Positions 36,230 to 49,057 of a stretch of 64,000 nt of DNA are shown piece by piece (position 1 is the first letter of the stretch; the number at the start of each line of letters is the position of its first letter). The notes below the pieces were generated by a model that was not told the DNA's origin, did no database searches, and saw only the letters and a program-made list of their open reading frames with translations. The position numbers and the translations under genes are program-made. This DNA comes from Carallia brachiata (taxonomy: Eukaryota > Streptophyta > Magnoliopsida > Malpighiales > Rhizophoraceae): contig JADCRB010000025.1 in assembly GCA_021464245.1 (NCBI GenBank), forward strand, positions 2,702,245-2,766,244. Reading direction: 5' to 3'.

Positions 36230-38660
36230 GGGTTTCCTTATTAAAGATAATTGATATATATGTAAATTTTGCTCATTTAAAATTTTGATGGTTGCCATGG
36301 AAAAAATATGTATCTGTGATACTAATTTTTTATATTTTATTATTTTAAATTATTGGCCTTATCACATGAATCATTCTTTTTTTTTTTTAACAACCATGGT
36401 CTTTAATGTCTTGTTTAGTGCTAATAATATGTTTTCATTTGCTGGAAAAAAAAAACGGTGACTTTACAAAAGGAAAAAAAAAAAAAAACTGTTGACTTGA
36501 GCACATAAAAATAAAGAAATAAATCTTTGCGGATTTCTTCCAACCGCCAAGGAAAAAATTCATTGCTTGAGTCCCACAGACCGACCATTGGACGTAGCCG
36601 TGAAAAAATTATTATTTATTATTTTTTAAAATAATTAAAAAATAATATTAAATATTTAGTATATTTAAAATTTAATTTAAATTTTTCTATTTTTAAAAAT
36701 ATTAAAAATAATATTAAATATATTTAGGGTAATACTAATTATATTTAGAGTAATATTAAATATATTAAATATTTATTTTTTTAAAAAATCAAATAAAATC
36801 ATTAAAAATAATGTCCTACATGGACTCAAAAAAAGCATTTGAGATTGTTGAGTTGTTCCCAAAATCCAACCTATATCATATTTTTTGCATACTGAGTTGT
36901 CCATGCGGAAGAGATTGTTGCGTATGATTTTGTATTCTTACCCCTTTTCTCACATACATGGTTTTTTAAAATATATTATTATCAAATTAAAAGCATTTAC
37001 CAAATTTAGAGTTATTTCAAAAAAGAAAAATAGTTCCTAAACCCACATGATGCAGTTGTTCTTTATATGCTAATATGATAATTTTAATATAAAGACTAAA
37101 AATTTTCATTTAAAAAAAAATTTTAATATGATAATTCTTTGAAAATTTATGTTGGGTGTGTATCCCAATTATTATGGAAGAGGGAAATTATTGCAAGCTG
37201 AATTTTGGGAGAGGGAGTGCCAAAATAGTTGAGTGATTTTAAGCAGCTTACCGTTTCCAACACTGAAATTTGGGACTTTTAGTCGGGTCCTTACCATTAA
37301 CCTTCCGCTAACACGAGATTTCATAAAATAGAAAAAAAAAAATCATATTTTACTTGCCCATTCAATTGTGAGGGCGAAAAAAAAAAAAAAAAGAACCAGA
37401 AAGTCATTCCAACAAAAAATTAAGTAAATAAATCAATGAATTAAGGAGAACTATATGTGATTGGGGAATTCTTTTTATTATTTTTTGGTGCTCGAGGTTA
37501 CAACATTAAAATCGAACTCGTTTTATACATCTTGAAAGACGAATCTTGATGCCACTCAATCGAAGAATAATTGGTGCTTCGGAGATTCTTCTTTCTTGAA
37601 CTACAAAGGTAGCTGAATCCTCGCGCCTTTGTCACTAGAGGTAGATAGAATTGCTTGGAGGATTTGTTAGCAGTAGTAATTATTATTATTATTATTATCA
37701 TCATCATCATTTTTTTTGAGACAATATTATTACTACTATTTTTATTAAGTATTTGTTTTTATTTTTTGAGAAATATTATTTTGCATTAGTTTTTATTGTC
37801 GAGGTTTGAAGTTTGGGGATTCTTGAGAGGAAAAAGCCCTGATATTATTCTTGATATTCACATTACTGTTTTTATGTAATTGGTAATACTAAAAAATATT
37901 AATACTAAAAATGGAGGAGGGAGACGGATTACAAACGAGCAATGGAGTCTACGGAATTTTTTGTTAAAAGGTTTATGATGTGTTGCATTTATATTGTAGA
38001 CTAACTATATGTACATTCTATCTTAAATATATTCTTATGAAATTTTTTTCCAATCAAAAAATTATAAAAAAATATGTAGAATTCACTTTGTTTGTTGACC
38101 CATCTCTCATTTGTCTCTCTATTTATTTATTTTTTCTCCTACTCAAACAAGGTGTAGGTAAAATAGTAAGAAGAATACAGTTACCCAAAAGAAAAACCGA
38201 AAAAGGTGTAGGCCGGATTAAAATCAACTCAAGAGTATTGAAAGCGTTTAGATGATTAGATTGTTCCTCTAATTAATATTGCTATCAATTCAGAAGGATA
38301 AAAATTATACGTGTAATTAAAAAACTTATGGATTTTAAAATGTTTATTTTGAAGTTTTGAGATTCAGAACCAGATTGTTCAGGGTGTGGTTTAATTTCCT
38401 GAAATTCAGCTTGGAATGCAAGTTTCAAAAATAGGACTCCTCGGGAATTAGATTATAGGTAAACAGATTGCAATCACTATTCGGAAGAATTTAAGAAAAT
38501 TAGCAGTCCAAATTGTAAGCGGAAAATGTTACAAACCCTCTATATATGTGAATAACAGACCTTAGTTTCTTGTTCTGATCATTCTCACATTATTGTTTGT
38601 AAACAAGGAAGCTAATCTCTGAAGAAATCAAGAAATTAAGGAAGCAAAAGGGTTGGCTGT
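36230..38660. other. Unit 3 spacer and promoter of TFIIS copy 3
   Basis: Shared with unit 2. (TAT)n/(CAT)n run near 37679-37712 and TATA box at 38540-38547. No other gene. Confidence 0.5.
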
Positions 38661-38664
38661 GGAG

Positions 38665-39472
38665 ATGGAGAAAGAGGTGTTGGAGTTGCTGAATGTGGTA
38701 AGGAAAGCCAGCCGCAGGCGGTGGAGAACCGGAGGTAAGGCGCTGCCTGGATGCATTGTATAAGCTCAAGTCCTTTCCTATCACGGCGGAGATTCTCGTC
38801 TCCACCAAGATTGGAAAGCAGATCCGGCCATTGAGAGAACATCCCGAGAAGGCACTCAGGGACCTTGCTTCTGAATTAGTGGCAAACTGGACCAAGAAAC
38901 TTCTCCAGAAAGCAGGCAAGGACAAGAAAAAAGATGCAATCTTGAACGTGGCCAGCGCTGATCCGCTGAGGGTCAAGGTTCGGCAACATCTTGTTGAGGC
39001 CTTGTGCAAGGTTAGAAGCGAAGCTAAAGAAGACATCAAGGATAAAGTGAGTGCATGTGACCCAAATCAAATTGCGGAATCTCTGGAGTCAGCATTGTTT
39101 CAGGCATGGGGGAATTGCAATGGGAAGCAAAAGGCCAAGTACAGGTCCTTGTTGTTCAACATCAAAGACCTCAAAAACCCAGATTTCAGGAGAAAAGTGC
39201 TGCTTGGGCAAGTGGATTTGCTGGCAGTTTCCAAGCTGAGTACAAAAGAGATGGCCAGCGATGAGTTGCAGCAGAAAATTCACGGGATGGAAGCAAAGGC
39301 CTTGATGAAGCGCATGACCGGAATTGCTAACAAGGGGACCACCGATCAGTTCAAGTGCGGCCGGTGCGGGAAGCGGGAGGCGACGTACTTCCAGTTGCAG
39401 ACACGGAGTGCAGATGAGCCCATGACCACCTTTGTGACATGCGTGGCTTGCAACCACCACTGGAAGTTCTGA
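38665..39472 (+). pseudogene. TFIIS: TFIIS-like copy 3, frameshifted
   Basis: Same gene as copies 1 and 2, but two bases are missing from the GCAGCAGCC run near 38707-38712. From ATG 38665 the frame now reads VVRKASRRRWRTGG and stops at TAA 38761-38763, codon 33. Downstream the original frame is fully open to 39472 with the central domain and zinc ribbon intact, so the lesion is recent. The next in-frame ATG lies deep in the central domain, so re-initiation would not give TFIIS. The 3' end (KREATYF, CNHHWKF and the 3' UTR) matches copy 4 rather than copies 1 and 2, as expected after gene conversion. A sequencing or assembly error in a short repeat cannot be excluded. Confidence 0.85.
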
Positions 39473-41442
39473 TGCAGACCGAGGCAGAATTTTTATTAGG
39501 ACTAATTAATTACGAGCTATATATCAAGACAGTAACTAGTTTTGAGTGTTATGTGAAAGGCATTAAAGTTTGATCTATATCGCTAGTTTCTACAGGTTTT
39601 CTTTGTATGTTGATAATTTGTGGTTTATCAATTAGTGTGGTTTTAGACAAAACCAGCAAAGTAGTGTAATGCCAACGAGTTCCAAACCAGCAAAAATTTG
39701 TTAGTGTGGTTGTTGACGTTTTGTTCTTTGATTCTGCCAAAAAAAAAAAAAAAGGAAAAGAAAACAAAAAGGAAGTTTTTGAGGGTAGGAGCAGAGGGGC
39801 CCAGAGCAATGCAAGCGGAGCATTAGCTTTCAAAACTATTTTATTAGATGCGTAGCTATTATAAATCTTTGGATTTTAAGATGTTTTGATTAGTAGTCTT
39901 TAATGTGTCCAAATTCAATGGAAAAAATTGGTAATATAGTAACTTCAATGAACTTAATTCAGATATAACCTTGTATCAAAAATTTCCTTTAAAATTGAGT
40001 TCAGCACAAACCATGATAATGAACACCATGTTCTATATAAATTATCTTCCATAATGTTGTGGCCTGGCTCTACTCTAGCATTATTCCTCTTCCCAAGCTA
40101 GCATTTTCCAATAAGATTCGGTTTATAGGGTGTTTTGAGGGTTTGATCGTTATTACCCTTATGTAAAATAGGAGCTTCCTGTTGGAAGTAGACATATTCG
40201 GAGTGGTGATCCCAAGAGGTGTCAAGTTGTTTTCAAGTAGTTTTTTTTTACTGTTTATTTTTCAGTTGTTCCTCTGTGTTATAAACAAAAAAAAAAAAAA
40301 AAGAAAGGGAAAAAAAGGAAAAAAAAAAAAGCCTTCCTGCTTCCTGCTGCCGGCTGTTTAATTTTAATTATTACCATTGATTAAGTTTGTTGATAAAATA
40401 CTTAACTATAACGATATTTGCTAATTTTACTCTATTTTTTTGAATAAACTAACTCACGATCTAATATCATTCAAATATTATTTTTAATTTTTTTATTTAA
40501 GTAAACTCTACTTATCATATGGTATAAAATTATTAGTAACTTACACTCACAAAAAAAAGAGTTAAAATAAAAATCCTCATAACTAACCTATAATAACTAT
40601 GATTACTTAAAAATTAGAATATCCCTGTTTCTCATTTTCTCTTTTCTTTTTGGCTATTGGTACATCTTTCCTTCTTTCTTATTTCAGATCTCTGTGCTCC
40701 GCATTTGTTAGGCAAGCTTAAATGTCACATAGGAATGTGTAATATTTATGCTAGACGGTCCATTTGAGTGGGGATACACGCACACGGTAGGTTAGATCTT
40801 TACATATTTAATTTTCTTGGTGTCGGATCCATACTCATCAGAAGCTAGCTTGATATTTATTGGAGACTTAAGTTGGATTTGAGCTTACAAACTTTGAATT
40901 GTCATAAATCTTGACGAGGTGAAACCTTGTCAGAAAAACTTGGATTTGGGACATAAGTTGGATTTGAGCTTCTTAATCAAAAAAAAAGTTGGATTTGAGC
41001 TTACAAAGTTTGAATCGTCAAAAATCTTGATGAGGTGAAATATTATTGTCGTGAATGTAGAAAAGTGGAGATGACTTTTCCTTTCTGTTTGATGAGTTAA
41101 TTTGTATTTGTTTTTTCAAAAATTTTAACTATAATAGTTAAGGACATTCTCTTAAAATTTTTGACGTCTGTTCATTGCAGTGAACAAATTCTTTGTTGTT
41201 TTTGTTACACAAGGATCCCATTGTTTGCTCGGCAAAGAGGTTGGGAAGGGTAGACACCGATTCAATGAAGTTTGAACACAATTTTTGTCACCCAATCGCA
41301 CATTAGAAAGCAAAACAGGGGAAGATCATTTATAAATTAAATAGTGAGATGAAAAAAATATCAATTAAAAAGTTTTTTGAGCTGTAATAATCCAAACTAG
41401 CGTTCAACTCAAAATTTCCCTTTAAAATTAGAGTTCAACTCA

Positions 41443-41550
41443 AACCATGATAATAACCACCATTCTCTGTATAAGTTGTCTTCCATAATCTGGTGAAACC
41501 ATGATAATAACCACCATTCTCTGTATAAGTTGTCTTCCATAACCTGGTGG
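41443..41550. repeat. Two-copy 54-bp tandem repeat
   Basis: AACCATGATAATAACCACCA and the following CTGTATAAGTTGTCTTCCAT occur twice, 54 bases apart. The same sequence is single at about 26772-26820 and 34400-34445. Confidence 0.85.
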
Positions 41551-41595
41551 GGTGGCCCTTCTCTAGCATCATCCCTTTTCCCTAACCAAAATTGT

Positions 41596-42346
41596 GAAAA
41601 TGGTGATCTAAATCGTAGGATTGCACAATCTTACGATCTTACCATGCTATATTTTTCTAACGATTTAAATTGCATACAACATCGTTTTTGGGTAGGATTG
41701 GGTAGGATCGCGATTCGGATCGTAGGATCGTATAAAATCACGTAGGATTATTGGTGTAGGATCGTAAATGTATGATTTTTTTTAAAATTTTTGAAAAATA
41801 GTTTTAAGAATTAATTAATTAGTAAATATGTTATTTATAATTATTTGGTTTCATAAAAATTATTAAATTAGTTATAATTTTGTTATGTTAACCATACTTA
41901 ATAATTAGAAAATATAATTAAAAAAATTATATAAAAAATTTAGTAATAAAATACGTAGAAGAGTATTTGCTAACAAATGTGAAAATGTAAATATAAAATA
42001 TCATCTAATTATAATAAAATAAAATATAATATTAAAAATAACTTAATTTAATTGAAAGTTTAAAAACTCCTTATACTCACTTTGTTTTGTTATCAGGCAA
42101 AATTTAGGGGAAAAAAAATTATATTTTCATTCTTATAATTTTTAATTTAATGCATAATCAATGAATAAAATTATATTATTAGTTACACACACTTTACAAT
42201 TAATTGTAATTTTCATTTACATATATATATATATATATGTATTTATGTATTTTAAGTAGAATCTTATGATTTTACGATCTAATTTTACGATCTGATCCTA
42301 AATACTTTAAATTGATTCTAAGTAGAATCCTGATTTAACAATCTTT
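41596..42346. mobile_element. ~750-bp inserted element with ATCGTAGGATCG words
   Basis: Unit 1 reads CCCTAACTAGTATTGTCCAATC (26852-26873) where unit 3 reads CCTAACCAAAATTGT, then 750 extra bases, then CCAATC. So this is an insertion with a paralogous empty site. Both ends are rich in GATCxTAxGATC words in opposite orientation (41605-41765 and 42255-42340). There is no coding capacity. Confidence 0.6.
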
Positions 42347-43639
42347 CCAATCAAATTCTAGTTATAGGGTGTTATGATGGTGTTTTCATTAACGGTGATG
42401 TTATCACATAGTACTTTGGAAGGTGGGCAAAGAACTTGGTCAGAGAGCAGCGAAAAATCTTTTTTTAAAAATAAATTTTAAAAATAATTAGTGTTACATT
42501 CTATATATATTAAGTGTTACTGTAAAACTTGAATTTTCACAAAAAAAACCCACATAATTTTTCTCTATTACGTAACTCAATGGTAAAAGGAGTTTCTTAG
42601 TGCAAGTTATCAAATTTTTTGACCCACACAAGGAGACGATAACCTTTTTATGCATATTAAGTTCTTGCCTAGCTATTATCAATTAGAGTGTGATCCCCTA
42701 CATTTTTTTTTAACAAACCAAAAAAGGTTCATCGCCGGTATATAAGTTATCGCACTTGTAAACTGAAGTTAGAATTACTTGTTGACATCCTCATTTAATC
42801 TCACTCATAATGTGATCCCTTACATTGCTTTACATGTTTCCTACTTTCTTATTTTAGGCAAAGCTTAAAAACTCAGAAAGATCAAAAGAATTCTTTTTCA
42901 GTTAAAACTCTTAAACTTTTGGGAATAAGGCATTTTCTTGAGCTGATATGTGGACGGGCAATGAGGAGTCACAGAGATAGAGTAACTTTTTGTGTACGTT
43001 TTTCATAACTTTATTGCACATCACTTTTAATAGTTTTGCACATCATAAGTTATATAAAAACAAAATATTAAAAACTTATGAAACTTACGACTAAGATTCA
43101 TGTGCAATAGACTTAATTATAAATAATATGTACTACAACTAACTTCATTGCCATCTGACCATCTTCACCTTATCTTTCTTTCCCTTACACATAGAGCACT
43201 CTAAATGGAATCCATTGTTTTTGCAAACGAATCACACCCGATCTCTTCCTTGTAATACGACAGTGACAAAAATAATACAACAAAAAAAGAATCGGTATAG
43301 TTTGAATTAACGTGAGTTTACTCCAATATCTCAAGTTGTCCAACATGTATTATTATCATTCTTACTTGTTGTTTTTGGCTTTTATGCCAAGGAAGTCTAT
43401 TTTTAATATAAAGAATCATACCCATCTTATTGAATATGTTGATCACACATTTTTTAACTTTGATGGTAAATCATGATCTTATCATCTTAGCATAATAAAA
43501 CGGCATGTTGTACCCACTGACACTTTTGAATTTGCACGATTCAACTCATTAAACAAAATTGTGTGATCGATATTCGTAATGAACAGAGTCATCATAATGT
43601 AAAAAAATCTGAAAACTAAAAGATCTCACAGATGCAATA

Positions 43640-43770
43640 TGAGCACTAGATCTCTGTTAAAGCAGTTAGGACCCAAGAAAGCAAAATAAGCATTAAACAA
43701 TCGACAATACCACTAGAACTTGTCCAAACAGGGGTTTAAGGCCAACTTTATTGCTTTGCTATTACTGTTA
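43640..43770 (-). pseudogene. Duplicated flank fragment, unit 4
   Basis: Diverged copy of 29003-29145. The minus strand reads LFGQVLVVLSI, so the GRVLVG motif is already eroded. Confidence 0.4.
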
Positions 43771-44519
43771 AATGCGAAGGGTCTTGATGGAATTTGTATG
43801 ATTCAGTCATGTTGTTGTTGCTTGTGAATTGCATCACTCCGTCTTATATGTATATACTTATAAGCCATAAATTGAAACATATATTTTTAGATAACATGTA
43901 GATTTTATTATGCATGTTTAACGCAATCATAAAATTATTTTTTGTGATTAAAAAAGTTCAAAATTGCAACTTGAAAGCATTTTTAAGAAATATGTAAGAA
44001 ATTATAAATCATCTCTCTCAAATTTTAACAGGTAATTTGTCGTACGTATTATTGGATGTGTGGTTAAGAAAATGAAGATATCGTAAGAATGCTATTAATT
44101 CATATTATTGAAATATTAAGAAATAAAATTGTAGAGATTGTAAAATATTTGATTAGTGATAAATAAATGAATATTGTAAGTAAAAAATTGTTATGTTAAT
44201 ATTCATAAATATTAACATATGCTAAATAATGAGTACTATTAATATTGGAAAAATATAGAATGATTTTCTTAGTGTACAAAAAAATGATATTATCTTAATT
44301 TTGATATTAAAAGTAACAACAATTTTAAAAAGTAAAATATTTTAAAAGCCAAAATATATTTGTGAAAAAAATGACATGTCATATGATTGGGAATTCAGTT
44401 GTTACCACATGGTGGAGTAAATAGTTGACTAACAGAAAGGGAATGAGAAATAGCTATGGCAATAACGTGAATGGTGAAATTATGGCCTATAATAGAAATG
44501 TAGCGGAAATAATTCAATT

Positions 44520-47500
44520 TGTTAAATAATCTTGTTTTGAAGGTGTCGTGGGGCTGTATGTTTACATTTGCCACAGATTGAAGTAGGTATAGTAGGAAAT
44601 AAGAAAAGATGTTGCAGGTTCTTGAAGACATTGTCATACAAAAAAATAATGGTGTCTTAGGCTGAATATGTCGTCATGTAAAAGAACAAAAATATAATAC
44701 AGAACACATCAAGTGTCATATAGAGTATGAATAGTATAGTATTAACAATTGAACTTTTTAGAAGCACAAGAGAGATAAATGCAACTGAGTCTAAATGTTC
44801 TTAAAGAATTTGAGAAATGTTCCAAATTATTGTTGCAAAGTTTTTAAAAATAATACAATTTTTACAAAATTTATACTCCTGGTCTAGAGATGCTTGAAAG
44901 TAGTAAGAATTATTTTACAAGAAAGATGTCTTACTCAAACGGCGTTAGAAGGGAATATTAGTGTCATGGGGAATACGTCAATGAGCGTAGACATCACCAT
45001 AGATGTCATAAGGAGTGAAGTAAGTTTAGTACGAAAGAATCAACAAGCTTCACGAAAACTAGGCAAACATCCTGCGAGAAAAATAACAGTGTCATATGAC
45101 CAGAAGCAATTACATATGAAACGACATAGGTGTCATAAGAAATGAGTAGAATATCATTTAGAGCAATGTTTGGTGTGAATAGAAGTGGGTATCGGTCGAA
45201 GGAATTGAATCTAGCATACAGATTCAAACAAGTGTCATACAAAGGAAAATAATTGTCATATAGAAATATTCAAGTGATCTTGCAGGTGTAGAAAGATATG
45301 CTAGACAATCAGTTAATTGTGGCACAATAGAAATGCACGTGTCTATCAAAAATAACAGAAGATAGAGAAAAATACCTGGATGAAAGATGTGACATATAGA
45401 AAAAAAAATGACATTAATTGAAAGAAAATGAGTGCAACTTAAATTGATTGGATTTTTCAAATGGGTTAGTGTTTTGAGCACTCTACTTTGGCCTTTATCA
45501 TAAGATATAATATTTTAGAATATGAGAATTGTCAGTAATATTAACACTATTTTTAATCCATAAATTTTCTCTTACGTCGTGCAAAACTATTACTTATGAT
45601 GTGTATATGCGGTGTCCTATATATGATATAAGACAATGTTGTAGACAATTATTTAAGTGTACAAGTTGAACAAAGGTTGGATTGAACATCCTTGAAATGT
45701 TGTACAAAGAGCCATAAACGTCGTATTTTTAACTCATGATGTTGTTGTATTGGAACGTAGTCAGCTATCATTTAAGTTTACAAGCTATCGTTTGAAACTA
45801 TCTATGACAAGTAGCAATGTGTCATACACAATATAGGAAGTAAGATGTTCGAAAGTTCCCAAGTATTATATCAAGGAAACATAGATTTCGAATGAAAGTA
45901 GTAAGATATAAATTCTATAATAGTAAATAAATATATATATATTGAAATCTTATGTTAATATTTTTAAATGTGACACAAACTACCCAAGTGTTGACAATTA
46001 GAACTGAGGGTACGTATCAAAACAACCGGGGTGTCATATATAGGAAACAAAGTGTCATATTGACTTACTTCTTGAACTTACTATATTTACAATGCGAATA
46101 CGGAAACTCAAATTTTGTAGACAATTACAAAATAGTTAAAAAAAATTAATTATGATAACTATAATATTTTTATAAGTAGTGATATATTTAATAATTAATT
46201 TATTACAAGGAAATAAATTAATTATAAATTTTCTAGTTAGAGAAGTCTAGTACAACAGTAGAAAAGGTTGATGGGTCATTAGCCGGCTATTGTTGAAGTT
46301 GCAGTCGAGCGAAAAGGGTTTAGAGAAACAAACAAACAAGCCAATGTGGTCAATCATTGTGGTCGTCCTTCAAATGAGTCAAGGGTCGTACAAAAGGAAT
46401 AAAAGTGTCCTATCAAGTGAAGCAATTGTCAGTTGAAAATACATCAAGGATTGTACATCAACAACAAAGGTGTTGTAGGGAGAAAAGTGAGTGTCGTACG
46501 AAACAATTAAAGGTGTTGTAGGAAATTAGTCAAATATTGTACGTGAAAAAAAAAGGTGTTGTAGGGCATGAAGTAAGTGTTATACGAAATAATCAAATGT
46601 GTTATGGAAATGAGTCGAGTATCGTCAAGAGAAATAAAAGTGTCATCGGTAGTGAAGTTGTTGTCGCACAAAAGAAGTAAAGATATCGTATGAGAATGCA
46701 TCAAGTGTCTTACAACAATATTAACGGTGTTGTTGGGAAAACAAAACTTTTCTCTTTCGATTGTCTCTTTATCTTTGTACTCTCTCATTCTGCTTATCTT
46801 TCTTTTTCTATATTCTCTCTCTTTCTCTTTCTCTGTGACTATCATCTCACGTTTTCCTCTTTTTCTTGCTTGTCTTTCGATCTTTATCAATCTACCTTAA
46901 ACAAAACAGTAACAAAGTAAGAGAGGTGAAAGAGAGAGAAGAGGTAGAGCTAGAAGGATTGAAAGAGAAAGACAAAATTTTGAATTTATTGCATTGTTTT
47001 AAGTATAATAATTTACATATTTCTTAATATTTTATGATTTTGAATATGAGAATTCTCAGACATTGATGAATAATTTTTAAATTTTTTGTTCAAAATATAC
47101 AAAATTTGTGAATCTTAAAATGTTGTTGAATATAAGAAACATTCATATTTTTTTTAATTTTAAAATTTTCAAAATTTTTGCTAATTTTTTAGGTTGAGAG
47201 TGGGAGAGAGCGAGAGAAAGAGAAGCGATAGAATAAGAGGCAATGACTCATGCGTCGTATAAAAGAAACAAAGATGTCAGGGAGAAGTACTCAAGTGTCA
47301 TTGAATGAAATAAAAGTGTCATAGAAAATAATTCAAGTGACGTATGAGTTGATCAAAGATATCAGAGAGCATAAGTCAAGTGTGGCATGACAGAACTACA
47401 TGTGTTGTAGAAAATTACATGTGTCGTCGAATTGAAATGAATCTGTCATTGAGAATTAGTGAAGGGTTGCACAAAAGAAGGAAAGGTGTCATAGGGAACT

Positions 47501-47765
47501 GACCAAGTGTTGTATGAAGGAAGGTGTCTACGGGAATTATCTAAGTGTCTTGTAAAAAAACAAAAATATCATATGGAAGGAGTAAATGTGTTTAAAATAG
47601 ATAAATGTGTCTTGGGAAATGGGCAAATGTCGTACAATAGCAATAAAGGAAATATGTCAAAAGTGAAGCGTCCTATAAGAAAAGTAATGTTGTCATAGTG
47701 ATTGACTCAAGTGTCATATAAAAGAAATACATGTGTCATAACTAATGAGTCATATGTCGTACAAA
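44520..47765. repeat. Degenerate interspersed array of an AAGTGTCATA motif
   Basis: The word GTGTCATA or a one- or two-base variant (GTGTCGTA, GTGTTGTA, GTGTCTTA) occurs more than 35 times. Examples: 44712, 44960, 45089, 45130, 45231, 46031, 46053, 46491, 46512, 46555, 47310, 47487, 47506, 47709, 47732. Spacing is irregular, mostly 20-60 bases, in one orientation, and usually followed by purine-rich AGAAA/GGAAA. It peters out at 45500-46000 and stops near 47765. There is no coding content. Its position beside a FAR1-type MULE gene suggests subterminal repeats of a transposon. Confidence 0.6.
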
Positions 47766-49050
47766 AAGGAGGAAATAAGCGTGAAAAATTATTTCTAGTG
47801 GTCCTCCTATCTTATATTTTAATTGATGGGGAACGAACAAATTTATAATAAACAAAGTAATTCATTCATTCATTAAAATCTCTCAAATGAAAAAAAAAAT
47901 CAATGTAACCTTTGCTAGAAAATATCATAACATTATTGTACATGAATTATTAAGGTTTGTAATATGTGGGAGACGTGTTATTTAACATGAATTAGCTTTG
48001 GGTATGTAACTAAAGTACCCTTGTGTCATATAGAAAGAATGGAATCTATTATATTAAACGAGTTAAGTGATGTTTGAACGAAATAATCAGCAATTTGAAT
48101 TTAAAAAAGTTCTCTTGCTTGAAAATGTGCATCACAAAAAATGCCCCTTATATTGGATCCGCTTGTTTATAGAGGTCGAGACTCAACTAGTGATAGTAAT
48201 GAATGGGTATAAGTGTCAATTTATTGTACAACCAAACCCCTACTTTAATTGATTTTAGTGCTCGCTTTCCCTTTCGGCCGACCCGCGCCAACTACTAGCT
48301 GAGAGTAAAGCAGATAAAGGATTTGTCTAGAAGAGGAGGATTGTACAGATGTTACCCATAAGCGTTCAGAAGAAGGACAAAGCTCAGTCATCTGCTGTGT
48401 GTCTGCAATTTTCTTCCCTTGTTCATGCTGGGATTTGTCATCTTCATTGACTCACAATTTAAGGTTAACTGATTGTACTCTTTCTCTTCTAGGTATGCCA
48501 AAGCTTTCATCAAAATTTTCCTATAATCTAATACATATAAAGCTTATAAGCAATTGTTTGTCATAAACCATGATTTAATTATACTTATCTTTTGCATTGA
48601 TGACAAATTGCCACATAATTTTGAACAAAAGTGTTGGACAACCATTTAATTTAATGGCAACCTTGGGTTAGATCGGTGTAGCGTTAGGGAAGTGGGGAGG
48701 CAAATATTATTGTTCCTTCTATTATGGTGGGATTCTTTATACATCTTTCACTCATTGTACTAGTAGGTGCATACAGTTTACAAACAATTTGGAAATGGAT
48801 TTTTATCTATACAAACAATCTCTGAAGCCTTAGGGTTAAGTCCTGTACATATGCTGTTAAATCCCGTTAGCAAACTGGTTATAATGCCATTTTTTGTGTC
48901 AGCAGTACTAGTAGTTTATGGCTTCTGTCGAGACAATGCATGGTGATTGGGTTCCACAATTGCAGAAATCAATGCCCTTAGGAATGGCACAGATAAAGTG
49001 AGATAAGACAAAGAAGCAAGTGTTTACATTGACCATGTCTCTGATCGTGA
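47766..49050. other. Spacer before the FAR1-type pseudogene
   Basis: No motif is recognised up to the first FAR1-like block. 48240-48500 could be a leader region. Confidence 0.3.
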
Positions 49051-49057
49051 ACTTCAG

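Larger units (their letters stand above)
34511..43380. repeat. Segmental duplication unit 3
   Basis: Carries the flank fragment (34730-34865), the MULE-like element (35121-36217), the frameshifted TFIIS copy 3 and an extended 3' flank. Part of that flank (40780-41400) matches the region after TFIIS copy 4 (56640-57170). Confidence 0.75.
39473..43380. other. Extended 3' flank of TFIIS copy 3
   Basis: No gene seen. Holds A-rich tracts (39738-39760, 40288-40331), direct repeats of AGTTGGATTTGAGCTT (near 40871, 40963, 40988), the 54-bp tandem repeat and the inserted element described separately. Confidence 0.5.

Noticed and set aside
44520..47765. CRISPR-like repeat-spacer array
   Set aside because: The motif is short and variable, spacing is irregular, and the context is a plant nuclear genome with a transposase relic.
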